From Bryum argenteum (Eukaryota > Streptophyta > Bryopsida > Bryales > Bryaceae), in assembly GCA_037043015.1 (NCBI GenBank), contig CM073327.1:14304727-14368726 (forward strand): a DNA stretch of 64,000 bases, in the 5' to 3' direction. This document shows, in pieces, positions 1 through 11,314 of the stretch. Position 1 is the stretch's first letter. Every line of letters begins with the position of its first letter. The notes under the pieces are model-generated. The model did no database searches. It worked only from the letters and a program-made list of their open reading frames with translations, and was not told where the DNA came from. Made by a program: the position numbers and the translations under genes.

Positions 1-440
1 ATGCCAGACAGAAGCGGCAGTCAAAGCACGCATATCGAAAGTAGTGGAACTTACGTGAGCGAGCTCCGAGACTGTTGACGATTGAGCTTGAAAGTTGAAT
101 AAGATATGAGCTTGGGAAGGCTCCTGGAAGTACTGTAGGTGCACCGATAAAGAACAAGCCCTATAAAACATTCGTACAGAAGTTTCTAGTATCAAGACTG
201 TCTAGCTACCAGTGCCAGGAATCCGAAGCATACGAGTGTCCAGAAATTACATGGACAGAGCTCGGAGACTGTTGACGAGTGAGGTTCGCAACGGAAGGCT
301 CCTGGAAGCAAGTGGTCGATGAAGAAGGTGATACTTTGGTTCAACAAAAGACAAGAGAATGTGATCGATGCATGCCTGCAAAGTGAACCAACTTTCGGAC
401 ATGCATAGATTGTTTGTTTCGCCGGGGCCGTTGGTTTACT
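1..440 (-). other. duplicated GST 5' flank (copy 3)
   Basis: This stretch matches, in the same order, the sequence upstream of the two GST genes in the window (about 10430-10780 and 25840-26160). Shared landmarks are the run around GTGGAACTTACGTGAGC, the segment GAGACTGTTGACGATTGAGC, the phrase GGCTCCTGGAAG and a 3' part with GTTTCG then CACTCGATnCTTG. Both of those flanks lie upstream of minus-strand GST start codons, so a further GST gene probably lies just left of position 1. No coding exon of it is inside the window. Confidence 0.6.
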
Positions 441-654
441 CGAATACTCGATCCTTGCTTCGGATCACACTCTCTTTTAGTGCACCACTTACACATGTGT
501 GTAAGGTGAGGTGCAGATATTTTCGGAAATGGCTCAGAAAAAGGTAACAGTGCTTTCGGTGCATGGGAGAGATAGAGGAAGTGGAGACAGTCATCATTTT
601 TGGACTTATATTGTAGAAGTAGGAATTATGGTGAAACCACCTATTGTCGTGCAC

Positions 655-922
655 TTAACCCCTAAATTTCCTTGTTGCCAAACGGTCTAAGTCACAAAAT
701 TTGACCTTCCTTTAGATTAAGCTCAAAAAATCTCAATCTCAGCATTATTTAAAAGATTCAACCGTAAGATCTTAAAGTTCACTTGACATTCTTCTCAAGT
801 ACCAAATTTGAACCGTTCATTCTTCCTCATTTGTGAGATTATAATGATCAAAGTTTGCTGAGTTTTTCTCCTGTGGGAACCTCCAAAACCCACTTCGGGT
901 TTTAAGGAAAGTTAGGGGTTAA
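655..922. mobile_element. TTAA-flanked piggyBac-like MITE
   Basis: A 260-bp segment (659-918) starts CCCCTAAATTT and ends GTTAGGGG, with TTAA directly on both sides (655-658 and 919-922). TTAA duplications and termini beginning CCC are the signature of the piggyBac superfamily. There is no coding capacity. A diverged inverted copy lies at about 3185-3431, so the two could also be the long arms of one foldback element (see findings). Confidence 0.55.
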
Positions 923-2281
923 CCTTTAAACGCCCAATGGGGTCTAAAACGAGCAGCCCAAAATTGGATCAGAGCATCTTTTGGACTTGGGCATCATGAA
1001 TAGTGCACTTTTTGAACTTGGGCATCATGAATGGACCAATCAATGACGAGCTTGCAACCTCCTACAAGGTTATGTACAACCCCAACCTACCTACCACAAT
1101 TCTTTCAAAGCACAAAATCATTCATACAAATTGTGATTTGAACTGTAAAATTTCACTTTTTGAATGCAACATAAGAAGGTGACCAGTTTGAAATCAAAAT
1201 ATAAGTGAAAAGTTGAGTACGGTGAGAGCTACAGGGAAGATTCTGTTGGAATCAAGCCCCTCGGGCTTGCTTGGGCGTTTAAGAGTTAAGGAAAATTGAG
1301 GGAATCTTGATACTTGGAAAGAGAAATGAGTAGGTTACTACTTTTTCAGGGATGAGGAATAGGAAAAGACTCATTTTCCTTATTTTTGTGATTTTAAAAT
1401 AAAACACACATAATTAAATACAATTTTTAGAAGCAGTAGCCAAAAGGCAGGCCGCACCCTAATTATGTTTGCATGAGGTACATGCAAGGGAGGTTAGATC
1501 TTTATGAAAGAAAGAATCTTGGGTGCACGCCTTTAGGTAGGTGCCCGCTTATAAGCGGTGTTTTTTGTTTGAAATGGTGTTCCACAATGAACAGCAATGG
1601 AATGGGAGGCTATTGTATCCCTATGGGTGAAGAAGTGTAGAGCACCATATTGTAGCATCTTATTATTTTTTACTTCATGTTTGTATGTGTTTTTTTTCTT
1701 TTTTTCTTTCTTTATTGGTTTTGATTGTCCTTTAGAGAAGATCGTTTTAATGGGGAGCCCCCATCTAAAACATTGTAACGTACTAGTGTATTTACACTTG
1801 TTTGGATGTTTTGATGGGGTTACTTTTTGTAACCCTATGATTTTATCTCCTTTGTCTATTTGTAATTTATCTCCTAAATCTATCTACTTTTCAACTCCCT
1901 CCCTCTCGCTTGCTTCAAAAACCCTAATCTGTCTTTTCTTAATGCATCTAGTTGTGTTTCTTGTGGACTTGTATCTTTTGTAATACCTGAATAGTTGTAT
2001 ATTATCATCTTGTTAGGTCCTGTGGGCATATCATCAACGGTAGGTCGAACGGACACTTTATTCACACCAACCCTTACGGGTCTGGTGTTGTTCTTCCTCT
2101 TTTATATTATCATCATTTTTTCAAGATCCTTTCACAACACTTGTCACTTTGCAGTACTTAGATAGCCATGATGGGAAAGGGTTAAAATTTTGGCCCATTA
2201 TTGAGCAGGTTACCTTAGATATTAAAAATCCTCCCAGTAAGACCTCTCCTATCGGATGCCTCTACTTTGCATGAGTGGTTA
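923..2281. other. AT-rich intergenic, no gene recognised
   Basis: There is no convincing gene. A 128-codon open frame at 1597-1983 is low-complexity and hydrophobic and matches nothing I know. Around 1245-1290 there is a fragment of the TTAA-hairpin family seen at 6096 and 11239. The block at about 2005-2070 reappears in reverse complement near 26430-26490, so this is interspersed-repeat sequence. Confidence 0.5.
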
Positions 2282-2284
2282 GTC

Positions 2285-2499
2285 CACTACTAGAATTTGA
2301 CGCCAATTGCTACGTTTGTGTTTTCATAAAAGCCACGTTTCGGGAGTAGCTTGATCTACGTTTTCTCACATTTTCAGCAGTTTCAGAAGCTACGTTTCAA
2401 CTGTAAAGATGTGCTAAAATGTAGTTTAAGTTACTCCTCAAACATGTATGACTTTTATGAAAACACAAACGTAGCACATGGGGTCAAATTCTAGTAGTG
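2285..2499. mobile_element. CACTA-type MITE with 3-bp TSD
   Basis: A 215-bp element begins CACTACTAGAATTTGAC and ends with the inverted match GTCAAATTCTAGTAGTG. GTC directly flanks both ends (2282-2284 and 2500-2502). Terminal CACTA plus a 3-bp target duplication is diagnostic of the CACTA (En/Spm) superfamily. Subterminal regions carry repeated ACGTAG/CTACGT motifs in both orientations, as in transposase-binding subterminal repeats. It has no coding capacity, so it is non-autonomous. A second copy is at 25133-25384. Confidence 0.85.
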
Positions 2500-2502
2500 G
2501 TC

Positions 2503-3739
2503 AATTTTCAAAGGTTATGGGTCTCAGTCCTTTACTTGATAGATTCACGTGTGAGGATGTTCATTGAATGGTGTGCAAATATGGCCATCTCTGTAGTACA
2601 GTATGGGCTCCCCCATTTTCCAATGCAATAAGCTTATGTAACAATTATCCAGAATGGTCCCTTTTGTGTGAAATCACTAAACATCAAGATTAAAAAAGTG
2701 TTTAAAAAACAGGGGTTGGTAAAGGCAGGAGCACTTCAATGAATTGTTTTAGCCAAAGCCAAATTCCAATTTTAAAACCTTCATCTAGAAATTTTAGGTT
2801 TGAAGTCCAAAAAGGGCAGCTTAAATTTAGTTTTTTTTTTTTCGGAAATATGTTCATAAACAAATGACTACTTGAGTTCCAAAGTGACACAAGTCAAAAC
2901 GTTTACCAGTTTTACAAGGGCAGCCTCCAAAACTTTCAAAAACAAGCTTCAAAATGCCCAAAAAACTTGGGAGACAAACTTTGAACGTTATGATCTCTCA
3001 AATGGTAAACATCCAACGGTCAATTTTTGGAACAGTAACTAAAAATAGTCTTAGGTACAAGATCTTACGGTTGGAAATTTTAAAAGGCGGAAACAAATTG
3101 GTTCACACCTCCGGGAGTGCATAGAGGTAGAAAATCGCAGTTTTGAGGTTTTGAGCTCCAAAAACACACACAGACGGTTAGGGGTTAAAACCCAAAACGG
3201 GTTTTGGAAGTTCCCGGAGGAGAAAAACTCAGTCAACTTTGACCACTATAATCTCACAAATGAAGAAGAATGAACCGTTCAAATTTGGTATGTGAGAAGA
3301 ATGTCAAGTGAAATTTGAGATCTTATGGTTGAATCTCTTAAATAGTTCTTAGATTGAGTTTTTTTGAGCGTGATCTAAAGGAAGGTCAAATTTTGTGACT
3401 TAGACCATTTTGCAACAAGGAAATTTAGGGGTTAAAGCGCTTTGATGTGGACATGTTGTAGGAGATTGTCATTGTTTTCCACGATGTAGGGTCAATTGGT
3501 AAGAGCATGATATGGGTGCCATTAAGAGGTGTCTCATTATGCGTAACCCATGTGTAATTCATTATATATGTGTTTGAAATTCCTTTTTTAGCCCCATGTA
3601 AACAACTATAGCCATGTCACCTTTAATACCATCCGGTTAGAATAAAATTTTCAATGTTGTTTTTTTACCAAAAAAGTAATTAAAAAAAAACACACTATTT
3701 TTGGAGGGGTTACCCATATCATGCCCTTACCCCAATAAT

Positions 3740-3774
<35 letters not shown>

Positions 3775-4305
3775 CAACATTATGTTGTTTAGGGTGGATG
3801 AATCCCACACAAAGTAGGTGAGATGTAGTTTCTATTCGTCTCTTGCAATCAATATAATGAGATTTTTTTCAATTTATGAGTATAAGTTACCTTGTGTCGA
3901 GAGGGTTAGTTGTAATATGTTCTGAAGGTCCAAATGATTTGTATGTGAGATGTTTTGTGTAAGAGGTCCTTTTACAACAATGTAAATCACCACGACTAGG
4001 ATTGCCGAACATTTCTATGATCGATTATTTTGTGTGAGTCTTAGACGAAAGAGGGAAAAGGGGAAAGAGGGATTATAGAATTCTCATTCACCAATGAATG
4101 CCATTAATTGGTGTGCATTGGTGTTCTATATAGGACAATCCCCTCCTCATCGGTGTGCTTATTTTGCACTTCCCTCCATGCTGCGGAGTGCCTTATACAC
4201 AAGAAGAGGAAACCATGCCTCCAACTACCGTTTTGAGAATTGATCAAGCTTATTGATGTTATCAAATGCATAAGAATATAGTGCACCAACTAGCTCTAGA
4301 AAGAT
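2503..4305. other. interspersed-repeat sequence with poly-T
   Basis: There is no gene. About 2700-3184 belongs to a family also present near 6360-6700 (inverted), 27270-28030 and 41285-41600. About 3185-3435 is the inverted partner of the MITE at 659-918, ending in AGGGG followed by TTAA (3432-3435). A T homopolymer of roughly 34 bases sits near 3741-3774. Confidence 0.55.
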
Positions 4306-4314
4306 AATCAAAAG

Positions 4315-5129
4315 CTCGGGGGGTGCACTCCTTAAAAAAAAATAAGGATATAGGTGCGATCATGGAGTATTTAAATGGAGGCTATCATTTTCCTTTTCTC
4401 TAATTTTTGGCACCCTATAATTTGATACTTTGGGTCATTAAAGTAAGGGCATAGATTAATTGTAATTTTTGATTTCTATCTATATATCATATGCTATATT
4501 ACTTTGAAATTTTATCTTTCAGATGGAAAGCAAGTGATTATGTTAGTCTTTAATAATGGCGCAGTGCCAAAAATGGAGTTCTAGTAATCTTCAGTCAGAG
4601 GCACATAATAGCTTCCCCATGCAATAGTATCATCTACTCACTACAGAGATTATAGGGTATCACTTTAGGGCACCATTATAGGAACACCTATATTTCTAAC
4701 TTCAATAATTCATAACTCATTGTAGAAGAATCCAAAAATGATGATTCCATCTGCTCTATCTTTCTTCTAATTTTCCCCATGCACGAAAATTGCTTGTACT
4801 GGTGACATCCCTGTAGATTTCTTCTGCTGAAAATTGAGATATTATGTACCTTTGACTGAAGATTACTAGAGCTCCATTTTTGGCACTGCGCTATTATCCG
4901 ACGTTCTAGCATAAATTCTAAATAATCTATACATTATACTATTTCTACTTTTTTCTACTTTGGTACAATTATATATCACTCTATATTAGTTATAAGGGCA
5001 TCCAATGCATATTTTGATATGCTATTGTAGATCTAAACTAATTGTAATTTTTAGCTCCAAGATTTATTTGACACCCTACATTATTTCGCACGTACTTTTC
5101 TACTTCTACCACCTAGTGCACCCCCCGAG
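4315..5129. mobile_element. 815-bp TIR element with 9-bp TSD (MULE-like)
   Basis: The element starts CTCGGGGGGTGCACT and ends with the exact inverse AGTGCACCCCCCGAG, a perfect 15-bp terminal inverted repeat. The 9-bp sequence AATCAAAAG is duplicated on both sides (4306-4314 and 5130-5138). A 9-bp duplication fits Mutator-like elements best. Inside, an inverted pair (about 4551-4612 and 4850-4905) would fold into a stem. No long reading frame is present, so it is non-autonomous. Diverged fragments lie at about 5462-5590 and 26215-26320. Confidence 0.75.
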
Positions 5130-5265
5130 AATCAAAAGCCATATCTCCCCTACTTTACATCTAATATTTGTGTAAATATTTGAAATTTTGTTAGTATCGA
5201 GTTGGTTAAGGATTATTAAAAAGTATGAGGAATTGAGAATCTGCAACATCACTAATGTGTTCTAA

Positions 5266-5401
5266 AATGTTGTTTAGAATTACATGACCGATATGACTAA
5301 GAGAGTTTGGAATGACATAGAAATATGACATCTAGACCCATTTTCATGTCATTTTGTACATCTCTTACGTCATATCGGACATGTAATTCCAATCAACATT
5401 C
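5266..5401. repeat. 136-bp inverted-repeat hairpin
   Basis: Left arm 5266-5305 and right arm 5360-5401 are imperfect inverse copies (shared core GAATTACATG.CCGATATGAC). Pairing continues inward through GGAATGACAT and ATGTCATTTT. The whole piece would fold into one long hairpin with a short loop. It looks like a small foldback MITE; I could not fix its target duplication. Confidence 0.55.
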
Positions 5402-6091
5402 AGGACAAAATTCCTACTACTGCATGTTCACCTCAGAATCCAAGACAATAAGGGAGAGTGCTAAAAATGGAACAATACCAATAATGGAGTGTTAAGCTTC
5501 TTTACCCAGAGGTACAAAATAGCTTGAGACTTCAATTCTACCACTTTAGAAACACCTATAAGTCCACCTTCAAAAATTTGCAACAAATTGAAGCAGAGTT
5601 TAAAATTTATGAATCCAATTTGACTATCCTCCCACCTAGTTTCCTATTCACAATAATTACTTACACTATTAACTTCATTAGAGATTAAGAAATTTCAAAT
5701 TTGAACCATTTTTGAGCACTCTCCTCTAAATTGGAGAGTGCCTCCTATTCCACACCATTTGAACATTCCTTCACTTCCTCTTTCTCACCTCTGCACAAAA
5801 TAAACTCATAAATGGCCATATTTGTTAAATTAAGACTTTTTACATTCTAAGGTTAATGCTTGAATTTATGTTTTTTATTGATTTGTTCACTTATCCTATA
5901 TTCATAATTGAATTTTCTACTGTTCATGGGAAGCTTATCACCGACCCAACAATAATCTTAAAGTAGAAATTCTAAAGAAAGTTCAAATTATCTCAAAATG
6001 ATCAATTTGTCTCAAAATAACAAATATGGCCTTCTAAGTCCTTAAGCTAAGTTGTTTAGTACACAGACAAACACTAAATCTCACATTCACC
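5402..6091. other. AT-rich intergenic, no gene seen
   Basis: There is no reading frame or RNA gene I can support. About 5462-5590 is a diverged copy of the interior of the element at 4315-5129. Confidence 0.5.
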
Positions 6092-6171
6092 TTAACCCTT
6101 AAATGTCAGAGCATGCCCCTCGGGCTTGGTTTACAGTGTATTTTCAGAGGGGCTTGACATTTAAGGGTTAA
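6092..6171. mobile_element. 72-bp TTAA-flanked hairpin MITE
   Basis: A 72-bp core (6096-6167) has terminal inverted repeats CCCTTAAATGTCA / TGACATTTAAGGG and lies exactly between two TTAA tetranucleotides (6092-6095 and 6168-6171). A second inner inverted pair (GCCCCTCGGGC, AGAGGGGCTTG) makes the piece almost entirely foldable. A copy of identical core length lies at 11239-11310. Confidence 0.7.
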
Positions 6172-7949
6172 AATTATTGCAATAAAATTTGTTCTCGTTG
6201 TGCATAAAGAAACCATCTAGGGGGCTAAGAATTGTTGATATACATTATGTTGTGCAAAAGTGTTCCATTTTGGTAAACAGAAAAGTTGTACTGGGCATAA
6301 GTACTCTCAACTTGTATTGTTAGAGTTATACATTTGTACCACTTTTATTTCAAGGTCTCAAGTTCTTCAGATTTGAGCTTAACTCGTAAATTTCCTTGGT
6401 GTTTTTTGGAGCTCGAAACCTTAAAAGTGCAATTTTCCACGTGGAGGTGTGAGAAAATTTAGTTCTTTTCCTTTTCTTTAAACTTCCAAATGTAAGATCT
6501 AATACCTTACACTCGTTTTAGTTACCTTTGCTCTGAAATTGATCGTTGGATGTTTACCATTTGAGAAATCATAATATCCAAAGTTTGTCCCAAAAAACAT
6601 TTGTGGGCATTATTTTTAAAATATTTGGTAACTCCCCCTTGTAAAATTGGTAAACTTTTCGATGATTCACTATGGAATGTGAGTAATGATATAGTAATGA
6701 ACATGTTTTAAGATAGCTTACTTTTTTGAGCTACCTCGTTTCAACTTGCAATCCAAAGATTGTCTTAGAAGATTCAAAAATTGAAATTCAGCTTTCCAAA
6801 TTTTACCACATACACTTTGGAACACTCAGTAAAAATTCTAGAGGAAATATTACTTTTAACCACTTCATCTAACTTGCCAAGAATTTCATAAAAACCCATT
6901 TTGGGTTGGTTGAAGGTTGTCAACATACTCCGAAATGGGACCATTTTGGTCCCCTCGGGCCTTTAGGGGTCAAAGTATCGAGGACATAGCCTCAAAAAGA
7001 ATATCAGGGCAAAAACTATAAAGGAGTGATGGGAAATGCTTCATTTTTGTATGTTGTTAACCCCTAAAGGACCTCGGCCACCGATTTGGCTTTTACCGTC
7101 AAGGCCAAAACAATTTTTACTGTCAACTTCAAATGTTATAATCTCACATATAGTGATGATCTAACGGTTGAAAATTTTCACACTACTACCGATGATATTC
7201 TACTTCAAGATCCTACGGTTGAAATTATAAAAAATTCCCTAAAATATTGGACGTACCCCTATTAGTACGTAGTGGTCAGTGTTGGGATTCCAAGCTCCCA
7301 TCAAATGGACACAACAAATTGATACTAACTGCTCAAAGTGTTGAAATTTTTTGAGTGAGGGGCAAGTGTTGAAAAAATTTGTCGGGCAACCTCATTTACC
7401 TTCGCTAGAAAATTGTTTTCGTTCGCATACTTTCTCACCTTGTAATAACATGTTCTCACATGTATTGACAAAAATCTTTTATTTGAAACCTCAATTCCGT
7501 TAAAATAGCACTATGCCATGTGCCATTTTGTCACACCAAATCTTACATATGCGCTCACAAGGAGTGATGTATTCTGTAGTATCACAATTTTTTTGATAAT
7601 ATCACTCCTTTATTTACATTGTCACTCATTTTCCATAATATCACCTTCAAATTCTATTGTATCACATGGTTTTTGAACTGCAGTTCAGAAAGTTGAGATG
7701 TGCCATTTTAGCGGCATAACGCCATTTTAACGGAATTGGAGATTTGACGAATTAGATGTACAAAAAACAAACAACATTCTATTAGTAAGATAATCTACAG
7801 TACTATGAGAACGATCACAACACCCTTCACTAGTACCCAGCCTTGTAAGCTTGTAACAAAGTATTGAACCTGAAATTATAGGCAAAACTATGCGAACTCG
7901 AAATATGCAAAAAAACCATGCCACCCCGCTCGGATAAGTTAATCGGGCC
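6172..7949. other. GST1 3' flank, interspersed repeats
   Basis: This is an AT-rich stretch with no gene. About 6360-6700 and 6836-6880 match, inverted, the family seen at 2700-3184 and 27170-27480. Segment ends near CCTTTAGGGG (6960) and TTAACCCCTAAAGG (7049) belong to the TTAA/CCCCTAAA repeat family. The last part is presumably the 3' UTR of the GST gene that ends at 7950. Confidence 0.5.
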
Positions 7950-10241
7950 CTAAAGTATAGGCCATCCAGCATCAGCCTCCAGCATCTTCTTGAACGCGGG
8001 CCGGGACGTGAGGGTATCGTACCACGCCTTGACATGCTTCCGGGAGGTGATGAGTTCCGGCTCGAAATTCATCACATGCCACAAACTTGGCGCAATGCTC
8101 ATGTCCGCCATGGTGTAATGGTCGCACGCCAAGTACTTGCTCTTCGAAAGACGAGCCTCCACTCGATCGAAAAACTTCTCAAGCCTAACATCACAATCCC
8201 CCGAAAAATAAGATGCCCGACTTAGGAAATGAACTTAGGATGTTGCCACCACCATACTTGCCATCGTTGAAATGTAGACATTTATACTATGTGGACACTA
8301 AGCAAATTATTCTCTCCCCCCCAATTTTTTTATTTTATTTATTTTTTTTTTTTTGGGTCCCCAAAAAACTCTTGAGCTATTAAATAAAAAGTGCGAGCCC
8401 AGAATTGATGGTTACATCACCTGGCACGAAGTGGAGCTACGACCTCCTCCTTGACAGGCCGTTTCTCCTCGTAGTAAGCCAAGTAGTACTCCATGACCCA
8501 TGGCGAAAACGCTGAGTCATTGAATTGATGCGATTCCGACTCAATCCACTGATGTACCACCGCGCGCTCCTCGAGATCCTTTCCGAGAAAATTCTCGGGC
8601 CCTTGCTCTTTGAACTTCTCCGCAATGTAGCGAGCGATGACTCGCGATTCTACAATACAATACATTTGTTGAGGACAAACTCATCAAAAACTTGTTTAAA
8701 ATAATTGCACTAGTCACAACTTGTTTCACAATATTGCACTAATCACAACTTGTTATAACACTATTGAAGAAAATTTTATCAGTCATAGAGATTTGAGAGG
8801 TTTATTTTGACTTTTTGGTTGATGCTTAGCGAATTAGATTTGGCTTTGAAGTTTGGGCTTCTTCAACTTTTAAGCTTGAAAATTTTGGGTTAGTGTAGGT
8901 TGGGTTCTCTCCTGACCATTGTTTGGTAAGAAGTGGTTACGAGTTCATATTTGCAATGGTTTGATAATAGAAGTTTTATATGAGTTTTTATGGAAATGTC
9001 ACTTTGATAGGCTTCACATTTAGGTTCATCGCTTTTGTAACAAAGAAGCAAGAATTGGATGGTGGGAGTTAACTCACCATATAGATGAAAGTCGCCCCAT
9101 TCCAATACGGGAATTTCAGCAAAAGGCTGCCACATTGCAATTCAATTTCAATACATTTGGATGATAAATCTAGCACAATGATAACAATGAATAAGTAAGA
9201 TTTAGATCAACTCACCTGAATAGCAAGGAACTCAGGCTTAAACTGGTCTCCAGCAGCTAGATCCACCCTCACCAACTCGAAGTCCTCAACCTATCATAGA
9301 TGCAATTCTTCCTACTTAGAAATTTGATGGATCAAGTTGCATTAATACAAAGTGTTAGGCCCAAGGAGTGCACAATTAAGAAACCCATGTCATATAAACT
9401 ATAAAGTACACTCTAATGGGATCAAATGTTATGCTTTCCAAAAACTTGAAATCATGGCCAAATTTGAAACTTTGACAAGATGGACCATTTAACTTGTCTA
9501 GATTCAATCAAAAAACATTCAGAATATGTGCCAAGCTAAGGTATCATCTCTACCTTAAAACCCCCAGCTTGACCACCACATGTTTCATGTAACGCTTGGC
9601 ACTACATTTACTTGAAGCATTCATGAAGTGATTTGAGAACCTACTCAACTCCTTTTCCTTGTAACAATTGCATAAACTCATCTACCCCTCCAAACCTTTA
9701 TACACCAAAACCCACATGCATACATATTCCCATACCAAGCAAAACCCAAAAAAAAAAACCACATAACAAACTCTTAAATAAATGAAAGAATCTCCACCAA
9801 GACAAAACTACAACTAAAAACTGAACAAAAACAACTTACTTCCACAACATAAGAAATGTTATATGACCATCGTATATCCCAATCTATAACCTCACAACAT
9901 ATACTAATGAAACCAAATCAACAACACAAGACTATCCCTACTTTCATCTTAGATCCATGAAATTTATAGTTTAAAACAACTTGAAATACACATCTCAAAG
10001 ACCTCGCACAATTGGACACTAAAAAGGAAGAGTCATGGTGAACAAGACTCCATCCGACTACTTCATTTGAATGCCAGAAAACTAAGCTTCTCTTGTTTGT
10101 TATGAGCAACAGAATCACAGAAACAGGAACAATTCGATCGTATCAATGCATGCACGAGATTGAACATACCCCAAACTCCAGAAGAGTCAAAGTCACTCTC
10201 TGCCCATTGTAACTCGCGATCCCGTAAACTTTGATCGCCAT
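7950..10241 (-). CDS. phi-class glutathione S-transferase (copy 1, intact)
   Basis: A cytosolic enzyme that conjugates glutathione to electrophiles and peroxides. Five exons, in transcript order, are 10241-10170, 9290-9216, 9126-9078, 8649-8421 and 8184-7950. All introns are GT..AG, phases close exactly, and 660 nt give 219 aa plus TAG. Exon 1 encodes MAIKVYGIASYNGQRVTLTL, where Ser10 aligns with the catalytic serine of phi GSTs. Exon 3 is 49 nt, the length of the exon encoding the same FxxxPVLExGD..LxES segment in flowering-plant GSTF genes; ESRVIARYIAEKF follows in exon 4. The C-terminal all-alpha domain has EARLSKSKYLA and the Tx(M/L)AD motif. An extra intron splits the usual first exon after codon 24. 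It is the first of a tandem pair with 11311-25637. Confident in family and structure; substrate unknown. Confidence 0.93.
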
Positions 10242-10780
10242 CGCTGCACTGATCGACAGAAGCTCAAACAACAATGTGGTTCATTGAGCCAAAAACGATC
10301 GGAGCCTCTCACTCTTTATCCCCTCTCACACACGAAGCAGCACCCGAACATTCTTACAGAAATCGCTATTCTCAAGCTCGGAGACTTGCCACCATTGTCA
10401 ACGTAAACCGGAGCTCGATGGAACATTCCTAGTACAGAAGATTCTAGTACCAAGTCTGTGGTCCAGCCATTCCTACAGAAGTTTCTAGTGTCAAGTCTGT
10501 CAATGCAAAGCAGACAGTGCTAGTGATCGGAAGCGGCAGAAGCATGGATTCTAAACAAGTGTCCAGAAGTTACATGATAGAGTTGTTGACGATTGAGGTT
10601 AGAAGTTGAATAAGGTGAGAGTTTTGGAAGGCTCCTGCATGGGAGTAAGTGCATCGGTGAAGAAGGTGATTGATGCATGCATTGATTGTTTCGAGGTTTG
10701 CGTACGTTCACTCGATGCTTCTTCCTTCCGTTTGCAGGCGGATCACATTCTTTTGTGATACGCTTCGGTTAAATTGTATA
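10242..10780 (-). promoter_or_regulatory. GST copy 1 upstream region
   Basis: This is the sequence immediately 5' of the GST copy 1 start codon. Blocks of it are repeated upstream of GST copy 2 (25640-26160) and at 1-440: the near-ATG stretch with GCTCAAACAACAA, the GAGCTCGATGGAACATTCCTAG block, and the GTTGACGATTGAGGTT block. Conservation of the flank with the genes shows that the duplicated unit included the promoter. No core promoter element could be assigned with confidence. Confidence 0.5.
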
Positions 10781-11234
10781 ATATTATGTATAAACATTCA
10801 AGTTGGGTGTGAGCTAACAAAGTTGGTCGCAAGTACATGTCTTTAATTTATGTTGATAGGGTTGTAAATAGCTAAACAAGCCGATTTGGATAATAGCACT
10901 TAAGATGTAGTTTCTGAAACGTGCAAAAACGTAGTCTAAGCTACTCCCCAAATATGGCTTTTGTGAAAACATAAACGTAGCTAAGGGGGTCAAATTCTAG
11001 TGTATGACGGCGTACGCCCCAAAACATGTTCTCATATGTATTGATCAAATTTTTATTGTAAAAATAGATTGCAGTTTTACTGCTAAGGAATGATAGGAGA
11101 CCAAAAACAGACTACATAGTTACTATCGGTAAGATAATCAGCTACAAGAGTGATCACAACACTCTAAACAAAAAAACAACCTATATGAATTCAAAATATG
11201 TATATTCCATGCCAATGCTCGGGCAAGGCAAAAA
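10781..11234. other. intergenic with truncated CACTA-type MITE
   Basis: About 10909-11003 matches the right half of the CACTA MITE family (ACGTAGTCTAAGCTACTCC, then GGGGTCAAATTCTAGTG), but the terminal TAGTG is broken and no left end is present. It is therefore a truncated relic. The remainder shows nothing recognisable. Confidence 0.5.
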
Positions 11235-11314
11235 TTAACCCTTAAACGTCCAAGCATGCTCCTCGGGCTTGGTTTCCAGTGTATTTTCAGAGGGGCTTGA
11301 TGTTTAAGAGTTAA
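11235..11314. mobile_element. 72-bp TTAA hairpin MITE at GST2 stop codon
   Basis: This is a second copy of the hairpin at 6096-6167. The 72-bp core (11239-11310) has ends CCCTTAAACGTC / GATGTTTAAGAG and lies between TTAA tetranucleotides (11235-11238 and 11311-11314). On the minus strand the right TTAA contains the TAA stop codon of GST copy 2 (11313-11311). The element therefore sits directly after the stop and would be transcribed in the 3' UTR. Confidence 0.7.

Noticed and set aside
1597..1983. 128-codon open frame
   Set aside because: It is hydrophobic low-complexity sequence with a poly-F run, has no domain, and the region is shared with dispersed repeats.
655..3440. CCCCTAAA/TTTAGGGG motifs as interstitial telomere repeats
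   Set aside because: They occur singly, never in tandem, and always at TTAA borders, so they are transposon ends and not telomeric arrays.
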